NCBI GenBank assembly: GCA_013388685.1
Contig: JACAET010000015.1
Coordinates: 1-58,899, forward strand
From: Chloroflexota bacterium
GTDB lineage: Bacteria; Chloroflexota; Anaerolineae; Anaerolineales; Villigracilaceae
Direction of reading: 5' to 3'
Length of the DNA: 58,899 nt
Position numbers and translations under genes: made by a program. The notes below the pieces were generated by a model. That model was not told where the DNA came from. It saw only the letters and a program-made list of their open reading frames with translations, and did no database searches. This document shows positions 24,457 through 33,017 of the stretch, in pieces (position 1 is the stretch's first letter; each line of letters begins with the position of its first letter).

Positions 24457-24752
24457 AAACGCTGGGACGTATCCTGATCATTCTGGCGGTCATGGCAATT
24501 GTCATGGGCGTCACGTATGCGGCGGTCAATTCAGGCGGCTCTGCCAGCGCCGCGCCGCAGTTCGAGGCAGGCAGACGACCACCGTTCCGCGAGGGACAGT
24601 TTGATGGTGACCGTCACGAAGGGCGCGAAGGCGGGGGAGGCTGGATGTTCGGTCTGATCAAAAATGTGGGTGTCATCGCAGTGGTGGTTACGCTGATTGT
24701 TTTGCCGAAGAGCGTGGCTCGTAAGCGCCGACGGACTGTGGCGGCAAGTTAG
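24453..24752 (+). CDS. small membrane protein with acidic/Gly-rich loop
   Basis: 99 residues, ATGA overlap with the DUF4405 gene. Two transmembrane helices (residues ~6-25 and ~67-86) joined by a charged loop rich in Arg, Gly and Asp (AGRRPPFREGQFDGDRHEGR). Family not recognised. The plan resembles the protein at 23321-23704: first helix, exposed loop, second helix. A terminator follows immediately. Confidence 0.7.
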   Translation: MKTLGRILIILAVMAIVMGVTYAAVNSGGSASAAPQFEAGRRPPFREGQFDGDRHEGREGGGGWMFGLIKNVGVIAVVVTLIVLPKSVARKRRRTVAAS

Positions 24753-24756
24753 AAAA

Positions 24757-24788
24757 AAATCGGAAGCAGACCTCTGCTTCCGATTTTT
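24757..24788 (+). terminator. terminator after the DUF4405 operon
   Basis: ATCGGAAGCAG-acct-CTGCTTCCGAT with A and T runs on either side; works in both directions and also closes the histidine kinase gene side. Confidence 0.85.
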
Positions 24789-24852
24789 CGTATTCAGTAA
24801 ATCATGCTCTGTTACGCGCTTTCGTGAAATCCTGATATTCGAGGGGATGCTG

Positions 24853-26226
24853 CTACTTATCTGACGGGAAGCGGATCGGCAGGGAGATGACGATCTTCAG
24901 TCCCTTGCCCGGTTCCGACTCCGCCCAAACCTGCCCATTGTGCGCCTGAACAATGGACTTCGCTATCGCCAGCCCCAGCCCCGAGCCGCCGTCGTCGCGT
25001 CGGCGGGAGGCGTCGGCGCGGTAGAAGCGTTCGAAGATGCGCTCGGTCTCTGCCTTGGGCAGACCGGGTCCGCTATCCTGTACGGCGAGTTCGACCCGCC
25101 CGCCCGTCTGTTTTGCGGAGAGGGTGATGTATCCGCCTTCGGGGGTGTGGCGCAGGGCATTGTCCAGGATGTTCGTGAGGACTTGAGTCATTCGTCCGGG
25201 ATCAACCTCGAGCGGAGGGAGAGGCGGGGCGGCATCCAGTTGGAGGGAGATGTTTTTCTTTTGTGCCTGGTATTGATACAGGGAGGTCACTTCGCGCAGC
25301 AGGCGGTCGGGTTCGATGGGTTGAGGCTGGATGGAGAGTTCGCCGGCGTCGGCGAGGGAGAGGGTGCGCAGGTCTTCCACCAGGTGTTCGAGGCGGGCGG
25401 CTTCTTCGCGGATGATTTCGAAGTTTTCCTTTGTCGGCGGAAGGACGCCATCGTGAACCGCTTCGGCGTGACCGAGGATGAGGCTGAGCGGGGTGCGCAG
25501 TTCGTGGGCAATGTCGGCGGTCATTTGTTTGCGGGCGTTGACCGAGCGTGAGAGTTCGGCGCTCATCTTGTTGAAGGCGCGGGCGAGTTCGCCGAGTTCG
25601 TCGTTGGTGCGGACGGGGACCTGCTGCGAGAGGTCGCCTTCGGAGATGGCATGGGTGGCGCGGGTCAGTTCTCGGATGGGGCGGGTGATGGTGCGCGAGA
25701 GGAAGATGCCCAAAAACAGGGCGATGATTGCGCCGATCAGCGCGCCATAGAACAGGGTGCGGTTGGTGCGCTCGATGAATTCGAGTTCACGGGGTGTGCC
25801 TTGAAAGGCGCTGCCAACCGGAATGAGGATGCCAATAACCTTGCCGTTTTCGATGATGGCTGTGCCTAACTCAAGTTGTTCATGTGATAGTTTCTGACCG
25901 GCCTTGAACCTGCCATTTGGGACGATGACGTAGCCGTCTTTATCTGCCAGCAGATAGGGAAGTCTCATTTCCATGCGGGGTCCCTGCCCCATGCCGGGCA
26001 TGGGGCGGTTGTACTCCTGAATAAAGATGAAGTCCGCCCCTTCCCAGGAGCCGTTTTGCTGGTAGTACACTGTCAGTTTGGTGACGACGGCGCTTTGGTT
26101 CTGGTCGGCGAGGAAGCGGATGAATTCCTGGCGGGTATTCCAGCGGGCGGTGAGGAAAATGATGGCGACGCTGACGATGCCGATGCTGAGGAAGGCGATG
26201 ATAAGTTTGGTGGAAATGGAGCGCAT
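24853..26226 (-). CDS. sensor histidine kinase (BaeS/HAMP type)
   Basis: 457 residues from ATG 26226. Two membrane helices (~8-27 and ~160-178) flank an outer sensor domain of about 130 residues containing MPGMGQGPRMEMRLP. HAMP follows (TITRPIRELTRATHAISEGD), then HisKA with DIAHELRTPLS (His241) and HATPase (NILDNALRHTPEGG, VQDSGPGLP, GSGLGLAIAKSI). It is 4 nt downstream of the response regulator. Met-rich and envelope-located, the sensor may respond to metal or envelope stress, which is inference. Confidence 0.94.
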   Translation of the reverse strand: MRSISTKLIIAFLSIGIVSVAIIFLTARWNTRQEFIRFLADQNQSAVVTKLTVYYQQNGSWEGADFIFIQEYNRPMPGMGQGPRMEMRLPYLLADKDGYVIVPNGRFKAGQKLSHEQLELGTAIIENGKVIGILIPVGSAFQGTPRELEFIERTNRTLFYGALIGAIIALFLGIFLSRTITRPIRELTRATHAISEGDLSQQVPVRTNDELGELARAFNKMSAELSRSVNARKQMTADIAHELRTPLSLILGHAEAVHDGVLPPTKENFEIIREEAARLEHLVEDLRTLSLADAGELSIQPQPIEPDRLLREVTSLYQYQAQKKNISLQLDAAPPLPPLEVDPGRMTQVLTNILDNALRHTPEGGYITLSAKQTGGRVELAVQDSGPGLPKAETERIFERFYRADASRRRDDGGSGLGLAIAKSIVQAHNGQVWAESEPGKGLKIVISLPIRFPSDK

Positions 26227-26230
26227 GGAC

Positions 26231-26914
26231 TCACACTCTCTTGAAACGGTAGCCCACACCGTACACGGTTTCAATATATTTCGGCGCACGCGGATCGTCC
26301 TCAATCTTTCCGCGCAAGTTTTTGATGTGGGTATCTATGGTGCGTTCGTAGCCTTCGTAGCGCACGCCCTGGATGATGTCGAGCAGGTCGAGGCGGGAAT
26401 AGACGCGCCCGGGGTAGGACATGAGCGCGGTCAGGATGTCGAATTCGGAGGGGGTGAGGTCCACGAAGCGTTCTCCGACTTTGACGGTGCGACCCTCGCG
26501 ATCGAGGATGATATCCGCAGCTTTCAGGACCTTTGCGGCGGGTTCCCGTTCTCCAACGCGGCGCAGCACGGCTTTGACGCGCGCCATCAGTTCGCGCGGG
26601 CGGAAGGGTTTGGTGATGTAGTCGTCCGCGCCCACCTCCAGACCGATGACCTTTTCTTCGTCATCCACGCGGGCGGTGAGCAGGATGATGGGGGTGTTTG
26701 CTTCGGCGCGGTGGCGGCGCATGAATTCGTAGCCGTCCATTTCGGGCATCATCACATCGAGGATGATGAGATCGGGCTTTTCCTTTTGCGCAACGGTGAG
26801 TGCTTCGGCGCCATTGTAGGCGGGGACCACGCGGTAGCCTTCCTGCGTGAGATAACTTTCAACGAGGGAAACCAGCCGCTTTTCATCGTCTACAACCATG
26901 ATCGTTTTTGCCAT
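26231..26914 (-). CDS. OmpR/PhoB-family response regulator
   Basis: 227 residues. Receiver domain with acidic pocket VVDDEK, phospho-acceptor Asp53 in LIILDVMMPEMDGYEF, Thr in LLTARVDDE and Lys in ITKPFRPRELMARV. C-terminal winged helix with YPGRVYSRLDLLD and RTIDTHIKNLRGKIEDDP. Pairs with the kinase 4 nt downstream. The candidate operator ATCTTCACAATT lies 143 nt before its ATG and also in the divergent promoter region at 23857, pointing to autoregulation and control of the redox cluster. Confidence 0.95.
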   Translation of the reverse strand: MAKTIMVVDDEKRLVSLVESYLTQEGYRVVPAYNGAEALTVAQKEKPDLIILDVMMPEMDGYEFMRRHRAEANTPIILLTARVDDEEKVIGLEVGADDYITKPFRPRELMARVKAVLRRVGEREPAAKVLKAADIILDREGRTVKVGERFVDLTPSEFDILTALMSYPGRVYSRLDLLDIIQGVRYEGYERTIDTHIKNLRGKIEDDPRAPKYIETVYGVGYRFKRV

Positions 26915-27056
26915 ATAGACCTTCTATTTACTGCGTGGTAACCGACGCCGGGGAGCGTCTCTTGTGCTGCGGGCGTACGCGAATTTTCGCTCAGGTTCAT
27001 GTACGCTGTGGCTTATGGAAAGAGTATATAGCCAGATTGTCAAAACACCATCGGGT

Positions 27057-27068
27057 AATTGTGAAGAT
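27057..27068 (-). promoter_or_regulatory. candidate operator upstream of response regulator gene
   Basis: Minus-strand ATCTTCACAATT, an exact 12-bp match to 23857-23868. Neighbouring 11-bp steps do not repeat clearly here. Confidence 0.5.
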
Positions 27069-27189
27069 TTTATGTTGATTTTACTCGCCTTATGGGGTAG
27101 CGCGAAATTTATCTCGCACCATCAAGCGACATGAATATCAGGCTACGTCCTGTTGCAAGCAATGGCAAATCTCATAATTATCCGTATTC

Positions 27190-27240
27190 GCCCTCTCCCC
27201 ATCCCCTCCCAACTTCGGGAGAGGGGCAAGGAGTGAGGGC
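27190..27240. repeat. REP-like palindrome (CCCTCTCCC...GAGGG type)
   Basis: GCCCTC at 27190 pairs with GAGGGC at 27235; the inner arms CTCCC and GGGAG surround AACTTC. It is the same sequence type as 57703-57780 inside the helicase gene. Confidence 0.65.
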
Positions 27241-27315
27241 AAAAGCAGGACAAACGTACTTGCAGCAGAGCAATCGGACTACGATAAACCGCGTAATATC
27301 AGTATTTAAGCAAAA

Positions 27316-27337
27316 CAAGCCCCGCTGACAGGGCTTG
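27316..27337 (-). terminator. terminator of the ATP-grasp ligase gene
   Basis: Minus strand: CAAGCCC-loop-GGGCTTG followed by TTTTG. Confidence 0.75.
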
Positions 27338-27355
27338 TCCGGCGCAAGCGACGGC

Positions 27356-28489
27356 TTATTTTTTGGCGGAATGCGAGGGAGGCAGTTCCCGCGGCGCCAC
27401 CATCCCCCAGCGCGAAGCGCCGAGGTAGAGAATTTCGAGGATCAGGTCTTCGTAGCGGATGCCTTCGGCTTTGGCTTGCAGACAGAGGTCGCTATAATCG
27501 GGGGTGAGACCGGGCAAAGTGTTGATCTCGAGCAGACGCGGGTTTCCCTCCTCATCAAGGCGGATGTCGGTACGGGAGACATCCAGCGCGTACAAGAGTT
27601 GATGGGCGCGCAGGGCAAAATGTTTGAGCTTTCTTTCGAGTTCAGGGTCGAGATTGGCAGGGCAGACGTAATCCGGCGCGCCCTCCTCGCCAACCTCCTT
27701 GGATTTCGATGCCTGGCTATACACATTGGGCGTGACGGACCGCGAACTATCCAATTCGAGGACAGGGAAGCGGTGGAAGCCGTCTTTTTCATACCATTCG
27801 GGATGGCGGGAGTAGAGTTTGGCATCTGCCCTGCCAAGGATGCCGACGGTGAATTCGCGCCCCGGCAGGAAGGTTTCGACAAGCGCCGGCTGCTGATAGG
27901 TGTTGATGATATAAAGGATTCTTTCGCGCATTTCCTTTTCGTTTTTGACGATGGCTTTGAGGTCCACTCCCATGCCGGTCCCTTCGCGGGCGGGTTTGAC
28001 AAACAGAGGAAATTTCAATTCAGGTCGAAGCGGCTCATCGCCGGCTGTAAATTCCTGAAAAGGAGCAACAGGCAGACGCCGGTCACGCCAGATACGTTTG
28101 GTAAGGGTCTTATCGAGGGAAATACCATTGGTGAGGACGCGCGAGCCGGTGTAGGGGATGCGCAGGAGTTCGAGCAATGCCGGCACCTGCGCTTCACGAG
28201 CGTCACCGCCCAGACCTTCAGCAATGTTGAAGCAAATGTCGGGTTTGACCTCGCGAAGGGTATAGGGCAGATCGGCATCGGCATGGAGAAAAACCGTTTG
28301 GTGTCCATCCGTTTCGATGGCGGCGCGAATCGCATCCACGGTCTCGATATGGTCGAAGTCGGCAAAAGCGTCGGGCGGGACGCCCTCAGGACGGGGTTTG
28401 CTGTCGTCTTTGATATTGGCAACGACAGCGACCTTCCAGTATCTTTTCATGGGACGAGAGGGAGGCTTATCTTCTCCGCGGTTGATCAT
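27356..28489 (-). CDS. ATP-grasp ligase related to D-Ala-D-Ala ligase
   Basis: 377 residues from ATG 28489 with AAGGAG 5 nt upstream. N-terminal domain VAVVANIKDD ... ICFNIAEGLGGDARE; ATP-grasp core with TKRIW, FPLFVKPAREGTGMGV (ATP lysine), ETFLPGREFTVGI and C-terminal metal site DIRLDEEGNPRLLEINTLPGLTP. These are the D-alanine-D-alanine ligase signatures, but the protein is longer and lacks the usual Ddl N-terminal start, so a related peptide or amino-acid ligase is possible. Stand-alone gene. Confidence 0.82.
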   Translation of the reverse strand: MINRGEDKPPSRPMKRYWKVAVVANIKDDSKPRPEGVPPDAFADFDHIETVDAIRAAIETDGHQTVFLHADADLPYTLREVKPDICFNIAEGLGGDAREAQVPALLELLRIPYTGSRVLTNGISLDKTLTKRIWRDRRLPVAPFQEFTAGDEPLRPELKFPLFVKPAREGTGMGVDLKAIVKNEKEMRERILYIINTYQQPALVETFLPGREFTVGILGRADAKLYSRHPEWYEKDGFHRFPVLELDSSRSVTPNVYSQASKSKEVGEEGAPDYVCPANLDPELERKLKHFALRAHQLLYALDVSRTDIRLDEEGNPRLLEINTLPGLTPDYSDLCLQAKAEGIRYEDLILEILYLGASRWGMVAPRELPPSHSAKK

Positions 28490-28558
28490 GTCGGCTCCTT
28501 GACAAGTTTTCTTGCGAGTATATTACAAGCCCCGCTGTTGACAAGGGTACGCGCGCGC

Positions 28559-28587
28559 TTTACAAATCATTCCCGCCCTGCTATACT
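28559..28587 (+). promoter_or_regulatory. promoter of RNase J gene
   Basis: -35 TTTACA (28559-28564), 17-nt spacer, -10 TATACT (28582-28587). It predicts a leader of about 170 nt before the ATG at 28766. Confidence 0.75.
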
Positions 28588-28661
28588 ATTATTCATCAGG
28601 TTTGACTTTCACGATACTTGAACAGCGTTTATTGATAAGGGCAATCGCAAATGGTACGGCT

Positions 28662-28726
28662 AGACCTTCGCGAGCAAGTCAGCGGAGGTCTTTTCATTCA
28701 AACACGATCTTAACCGCCAAAGGCGG
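28662..28726 (+). promoter_or_regulatory. structured 5' leader of RNase J mRNA
   Basis: A 10-bp hairpin AGACCTTCGC / GCGGAGGTCT (28662-28691, with T-G pairs) is followed by TTTT, terminator-like; a second hairpin CCGCC-aaa-GGCGG (28714-28726) is followed by ATAAAAA. Both lie between the promoter and the ATG, so attenuation or RNase-dependent autoregulation is plausible. Confidence 0.5.
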
Positions 28727-28765
28727 ATAAAAATTACTTAAACAAACCAAAGGATAAAACAACCA

Positions 28766-30409
28766 ATGAGTAAGCACGGAAAATTGAAAATCATTCCCCT
28801 GGGGGGAGTGGGGGAGGTGGGCAAAAATATGACCGCCTACGAATTCCAAAACCAGATTTTGGTTGTGGATGCAGGCATCATGTTCCCGCACAACGACATG
28901 ATGGGGATTGATTACATCATCCCCGATTTCGAATATTTGCTCGATAAAGCCGATAAAGTGGCGGGAATTGTCATCACGCACGGACACGAAGACCACATTG
29001 GGGCGATTCACCACCTCGTGCGGGAAATTCCCGCCCCCCTCTACGCCACATCCTTGACTCGCGGCTTGATCGAGGTCAAGCTAGCGCGCAACAACGCTTC
29101 AGGCTTGGTTCAACTTAACACCATCGAGGCGGGCGATTCGGCAAAGATTGGACCGTTCGAGGTGGAGTTCTTCCACATCTGCCATTCCATCCCCGACGCG
29201 GTGGGGCTGGGCATCACCTCCCCTGCCGGTCTCGTCGTCCACATGAGCGACTTCAAGTTCGACCAGACTCCGGTGGACGGCTGGCCCACCGACTTTGCCA
29301 AACTGGCTGAATTTTCGAAACGCGGCGTGGACATTTTACTGGCTGATTCGACCAACTCCGAACGCCCCGGTTGGACGCCCTCCGAACGGATTATCGGTCC
29401 CGCCTTCGATAGAGTGTTCAGCGAGGCGCCGGGACGCGTCATTGTAGCGACATTCGCGTCGCTGATTTCACGCGTACAGCAGGTGGCGGACGCCACTAAA
29501 AAGCATGGACGCAAAATGGCGCTGGCTGGCACCAGTATGATTGACAACGTGAAAATCGCCCGCAAACTGGGGTATCTCGACATCCCCGACGAACTGCTCG
29601 TGCCGATTGACCAGGCTTTGCAAATGCAGGATCACAAGGTCACCATTATGTGCACAGGCTCGCAGGGAGAGCCGTCGTCCATTGTGGGACGGCTTTCGGC
29701 AGGGACGAACCGTCAGTTCGATTTGAAGCCGAACGATACGGTGGTGTTGTCCTCGCATCCCATCCCCGGCAACGAGGAGACCATCAGCAAGACCATCAAC
29801 CGTCTCCTGCGGCGCGGCGCAAACGTCATCTACGATTCCATTCTGCCGATTCATGTCTCCGGTCACGCCAGCCAGGAGGAGTTGAAACTCCTGCTCAATA
29901 TGATCAAGCCGAAGTATTTCATCCCCATCCACGGCGAACTGCGTCAGTTGAAGCGTCACGGTCAACTGGCGATGGAGGTGGGCATTCCGAAAGAGAATGT
30001 CCTTATAGTGGAGAACGGGCAGATTGTGGAACTCTCCGGCAGGAACATCAAACTTGGCGAGCGCATCCCCGGCGGTTACGTGTTTGTGGACGGGCAGTCC
30101 ATCGGCGAGGTGGATTTCAGCGTCATGCGCGAGCGCGAGCAATTGGCGCGCAACGGCATCTTCCTGATTGACATCAGCGTGGACAAACTCAACGGTAAAC
30201 TGTTGCACGAACCGGAAATCATCACGCGCGGCTTTGTCTCACAGGAGGAAGCGGAGGAACTGCTCCCCGAAGTCCGCCGGCACATCATGGACGTGGTCAA
30301 CGACGGCGGCTGGGACAACGAAAAAGACATCGCCAACACGGTCAAATCCTATCTGTACGAATACACCAAACGCCGTCCGATGGTGCTGGTGACGCTGAGT
30401 AAGGGATAG
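28766..30409 (+). CDS. rnj: ribonuclease J
   Basis: 547 residues, the usual length. MBL/beta-CASP nuclease: ITHGHEDHIGAIHHL is the HxHxDH zinc motif, IPDAVGL and DFKFDQTP follow, LLADSTNSERPGWT and VIVATFASLISRVQQV mark the beta-CASP part, and IHVSGHASQEELK carries the late His ligand. The C-terminal domain LLPEVRRHIMDVV is typical. It combines 5'-3' exonuclease and endonuclease activity in mRNA decay and rRNA maturation. Single gene with its own promoter and a long structured leader. Confidence 0.96.
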   Translation: MSKHGKLKIIPLGGVGEVGKNMTAYEFQNQILVVDAGIMFPHNDMMGIDYIIPDFEYLLDKADKVAGIVITHGHEDHIGAIHHLVREIPAPLYATSLTRGLIEVKLARNNASGLVQLNTIEAGDSAKIGPFEVEFFHICHSIPDAVGLGITSPAGLVVHMSDFKFDQTPVDGWPTDFAKLAEFSKRGVDILLADSTNSERPGWTPSERIIGPAFDRVFSEAPGRVIVATFASLISRVQQVADATKKHGRKMALAGTSMIDNVKIARKLGYLDIPDELLVPIDQALQMQDHKVTIMCTGSQGEPSSIVGRLSAGTNRQFDLKPNDTVVLSSHPIPGNEETISKTINRLLRRGANVIYDSILPIHVSGHASQEELKLLLNMIKPKYFIPIHGELRQLKRHGQLAMEVGIPKENVLIVENGQIVELSGRNIKLGERIPGGYVFVDGQSIGEVDFSVMREREQLARNGIFLIDISVDKLNGKLLHEPEIITRGFVSQEEAEELLPEVRRHIMDVVNDGGWDNEKDIANTVKSYLYEYTKRRPMVLVTLSKG

Positions 30410-30491
30410 ATGCGATCGTTCCCAGGGTGAAGGCTCAACCGGCAACCGAACCGGGCTTTCACCGGCAAACGATCTTCGCCCTACCAGGCAA

Positions 30492-30527
30492 CAACAAGCC
30501 GACCCGCTCAACCGGGTCGGCTTGTTG
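30492..30527. terminator. strong hairpin between rnj and the next (convergent) gene
   Basis: CAACAAGCCGACCCG / CGGGTCGGCTTGTTG, a perfect 15-bp stem with a 6-nt loop. No T run on either side, so it may work with Rho or as a 3'-end stabiliser. Another imperfect hairpin rich in CCGG lies at 30427-30466. Confidence 0.6.
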
Positions 30528-30582
30528 CATCGTTGGCAAAAATGAGCGGATGGAGGTTTCAATTCGGGGCTTTCGCGCCCGA

Positions 30583-31461
30583 TCACTTGACAGTAAAATT
30601 CGAAACGATAACATCCACTTCGTAGGCGCCCTCCCCGCTTTTATAACCGATAAAGAGCCACTTTTGAAGAGACGGTATGGGGATCGAATCGAATACGAAC
30701 ACAAACGGATTGACCTTCGCCCCGATGTTGGCCTCGCTGAAATTAAACGTGATCGAATAACCGTCGCCCTGATCAAGCAGGGCGGTTCCCGTGATGGTGT
30801 TATAACCTGCAAGGTTGTCTTTTTGCACGATGCGCAGTTTGCTCACGTTGCCATCCCCCGGAATCGAAAGGACGAACGCGGGGCTCTCAAGATTGGCATC
30901 GGTAAAAATCCCCGCAATGAAATCAACGCCATTCGCCTTGCGCAAACGTACCTTGAATGTCACCTCTCCGCTTTCCGGCATCAGGGCAAACAAACCCTCC
31001 AGGTCGGGCGTCCCGCGCTGAGCGCGATTCCCCGCAATGAACAAGCCCCCTCCATCCGCAGTGAACTTCCCCACCGGCTCCTGCCAGCAACCGTTGCCTT
31101 TATCGGTAGGCACAATCTCCGCCGGATACGCCCGCCAAAGCGTACTGATGCACCCCTGTGGCCAATCCGCCCCCAGGGCGACAGGCGGAACCGGAGTAAA
31201 GGTTTCGGTCGGGGCAGGCGTATCGGTTGGCGGCAGGGACGTCAAAGTAGGTTCCTGCGGCAAAGGCGTATCCGTAGGAAGGGCAGATGTGGGCATGGAA
31301 GTCGCCGTCACGACAATGGGAGTGATCGTCGGCGTAGGCGGCGGCTGCCGGTTCGCATACACTGAAATCAACGTCACGATGATCGTTCCAGCCACGCCGA
31401 TAATGGCGGCTACGATGGTTGGGTCGGGTCCTCTTTTTGGGGTTTCGCGTTGCTCTGCCAT
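30583..31461 (-). CDS. membrane-anchored protein with Thr/Pro linker
   Basis: 292 residues. A short cytoplasmic tail, one helix near residues 15-35 (TIVAAIIGVAGTIIVTLISVY), a Thr/Pro linker to about residue 90, then an outer domain of about 200 residues, beta-rich (GEVTFKVRLRKANGVDFIAGIF and similar). The outer domain looks like a carbohydrate-binding or concanavalin-like jelly roll, but no family can be named. Convergent with rnj. Confidence 0.7.
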   Translation of the reverse strand: MAEQRETPKRGPDPTIVAAIIGVAGTIIVTLISVYANRQPPPTPTITPIVVTATSMPTSALPTDTPLPQEPTLTSLPPTDTPAPTETFTPVPPVALGADWPQGCISTLWRAYPAEIVPTDKGNGCWQEPVGKFTADGGGLFIAGNRAQRGTPDLEGLFALMPESGEVTFKVRLRKANGVDFIAGIFTDANLESPAFVLSIPGDGNVSKLRIVQKDNLAGYNTITGTALLDQGDGYSITFNFSEANIGAKVNPFVFVFDSIPIPSLQKWLFIGYKSGEGAYEVDVIVSNFTVK

Positions 31462-31505
31462 AATTTAACCCTTCCTTTCAAGATTTGATGTATTCTACGC
31501 CAAAC

Positions 31506-32573
31506 TCATCGAGCATTCAAGGATACAACCATCGTTTCGGCCATCCTGGCAACCATGCGGTCTGCCTTGCCCATCGGATAGACGTCCAGATCTGCCCAAC
31601 GGACCCACTTCAGATGGTCGCTGCGCGGCTTGACCGACAAGTCGCAGAGAAAGACATGAACCGTCAACGTAAAATGAGTATACGCATGGCGGACAACGCC
31701 TGCCGCATCCCTTCTTCGGACCTTCAACCCGTATCCCGTCCAAAGAGCCTTTGCCAACTCCTCAGCCGGATCGCCTTCCACGCGCCCATTCGGAAATTCC
31801 CACATTCCTCCGAGCAAGCCGCCCAATGGACGTTTTGCCAGCAACACCCTTCCTCTTCGCACAATCACCCCTGCCGCATGGACAAAACCAGGCGCAGGCT
31901 TTCCTGCCTTCTTCACCGGGCGGAGAGTTTCCACCCCATTCCTTCGCGCCGCGCACAAATCCGCCACAGGGCAAAGCGAACACCGCGGCTTTTTGGGCAG
32001 GCAGATCGTTGCGCCAAGGTCCATGAGCGCCTGATTGAAATCGCCCGCCCGTCCCCACGGCAGGTTTCTGCGGGCGACATCCCATAAGACTCGTTCGCCG
32101 CCGGGGGTGTTGACAGGCTCGTTCAGATCGAACAGACGGGCATAGACGCGCTTGAGATTCCCGTCCAATGCGGGCTCATCCTTGCCGAAAGCGATCGAGG
32201 CGATTGCCCCCGCGGTGTAACGCCCAATTCCCGGTAATTTGATCAATTCAGTCGCATCTTCCGGGAGCGTTCCGCCACACCTCTCCAAAACGATTTTTGC
32301 CGCCTTATGAAGATTACGGGCGCGGCTGTAATAACCGAGTCCCTCCCACGCTCGCAACACTTCGCCCTCAGATGCCCGCGCCAATGCGGCAACCGACGGA
32401 AACAACCGCATCCAGTTTTCGAAATAGGGAACAACCGTCTCCGTGCGCGTTTGCTGGAGCATAATCTCCGAAACCCACACCGCATAGGCGTCGGCGCGAT
32501 CGCGCCAGGGGAAAATCCGCTTGTTTTTGCGGTACCAATTCAACAGTCGGGTTTGAAGCGAGGCAGGTGGCAT
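31506..32573 (-). CDS. mutY: A/G-specific adenine glycosylase MutY
   Basis: 355 residues from ATG 32573. HhH-GPD glycosylase: WVSEIMLQQTRTETV has the catalytic Glu, LPGIGRYTAGAIASIAF the helix-hairpin-helix, and ALDGNLKRVYAR the catalytic Asp. The [4Fe-4S] loop is intact (CLPKKPRCSLCPVADLC, Cx6Cx2Cx5C). The C-terminal NUDIX-like 8-oxoG recognition domain starts near AAGVIVRRGRVLLAKRP. Removes adenine opposite 8-oxoguanine. Encoded alone. Confidence 0.95.
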   Translation of the reverse strand: MPPASLQTRLLNWYRKNKRIFPWRDRADAYAVWVSEIMLQQTRTETVVPYFENWMRLFPSVAALARASEGEVLRAWEGLGYYSRARNLHKAAKIVLERCGGTLPEDATELIKLPGIGRYTAGAIASIAFGKDEPALDGNLKRVYARLFDLNEPVNTPGGERVLWDVARRNLPWGRAGDFNQALMDLGATICLPKKPRCSLCPVADLCAARRNGVETLRPVKKAGKPAPGFVHAAGVIVRRGRVLLAKRPLGGLLGGMWEFPNGRVEGDPAEELAKALWTGYGLKVRRRDAAGVVRHAYTHFTLTVHVFLCDLSVKPRSDHLKWVRWADLDVYPMGKADRMVARMAETMVVSLNAR

Positions 32574-32674
32574 GATGGACCGATGGAAGGCTGTTCGCTC
32601 ATATCGCAGCATCCGTAGACCTTGCACGCGCAGGTGAATCTTGCGTGGCTGAAAAGACGAACAATTAAATCAAA

Positions 32675-32705
32675 ATCACGGAGACCGTGGTTTGGTCTCC
32701 GTGAT
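32675..32705 (-). terminator. terminator of the MBL / small-protein operon
   Basis: ATCACGGAGACC / GGTCTCCGTGAT, 12-bp stem; on the minus strand followed by TTTGATT. It lies just behind the gene at 32713-33015. Confidence 0.8.
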
Positions 32706-32712
32706 CCATGCT

Positions 32713-33015
32713 TCAGAATTGAAATCCGCTGCGCGCCGGGACAACCTTGTAGGAAAAATTCTTCACATATCCAAACAACCGATCCTGGAGAAATTTCCAA
32801 TCCTCCGACTTAAGGATGCGGTGCGCCTCGGCCGCATCCGCCGCGACCAGACCGACCTGAATCTGCGGATACGAGCCATAGATCGTTGCCCAAGCCTCAG
32901 CCGGCTGCAAGCCCAGCCGCTGAACGCCCGGAATGAATTCGCCGATGACGAATTCAAAATATTCCTGATCGCGTTCGGCGGCAATATCCCAGGTCATCAA
33001 GACTTTGACTGGCAT
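32713..33015 (-). CDS. small uncharacterised protein (dimeric alpha-beta barrel-like)
   Basis: 100 residues from ATG 33015. It reads VKVLMTWDIAAERDQEYFEFVIGEF at the start, a pattern like small ferredoxin-like/antibiotic-monooxygenase-like folds, but no catalytic residues can be named. It overlaps or abuts the MBL gene (33018) and shares its transcript. Function unknown. Confidence 0.7.
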   Translation of the reverse strand: MPVKVLMTWDIAAERDQEYFEFVIGEFIPGVQRLGLQPAEAWATIYGSYPQIQVGLVAADAAEAHRILKSEDWKFLQDRLFGYVKNFSYKVVPARSGFQF

Positions 33016-33017
33016 GT

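Larger units (their letters stand above)
26915..27355. other. 441-nt gap between the two-component operon and the ATP-grasp gene
   Basis: No gene seen. It holds a candidate regulator site (27057-27068), a TTGACA at about 27035-27040 on the minus strand without a clear partner box, a palindromic repeat (27190-27240) and a terminator (27316-27337). The open frame at 27131-27328 runs through the repeat and has no ribosome site. Confidence 0.7.

Noticed and set aside
27131..27328. 65-residue open frame on the plus strand
   Set aside because: It runs through the REP-like palindrome at 27190-27240, lacks a ribosome site and has the peptide pattern of read-through repeat.
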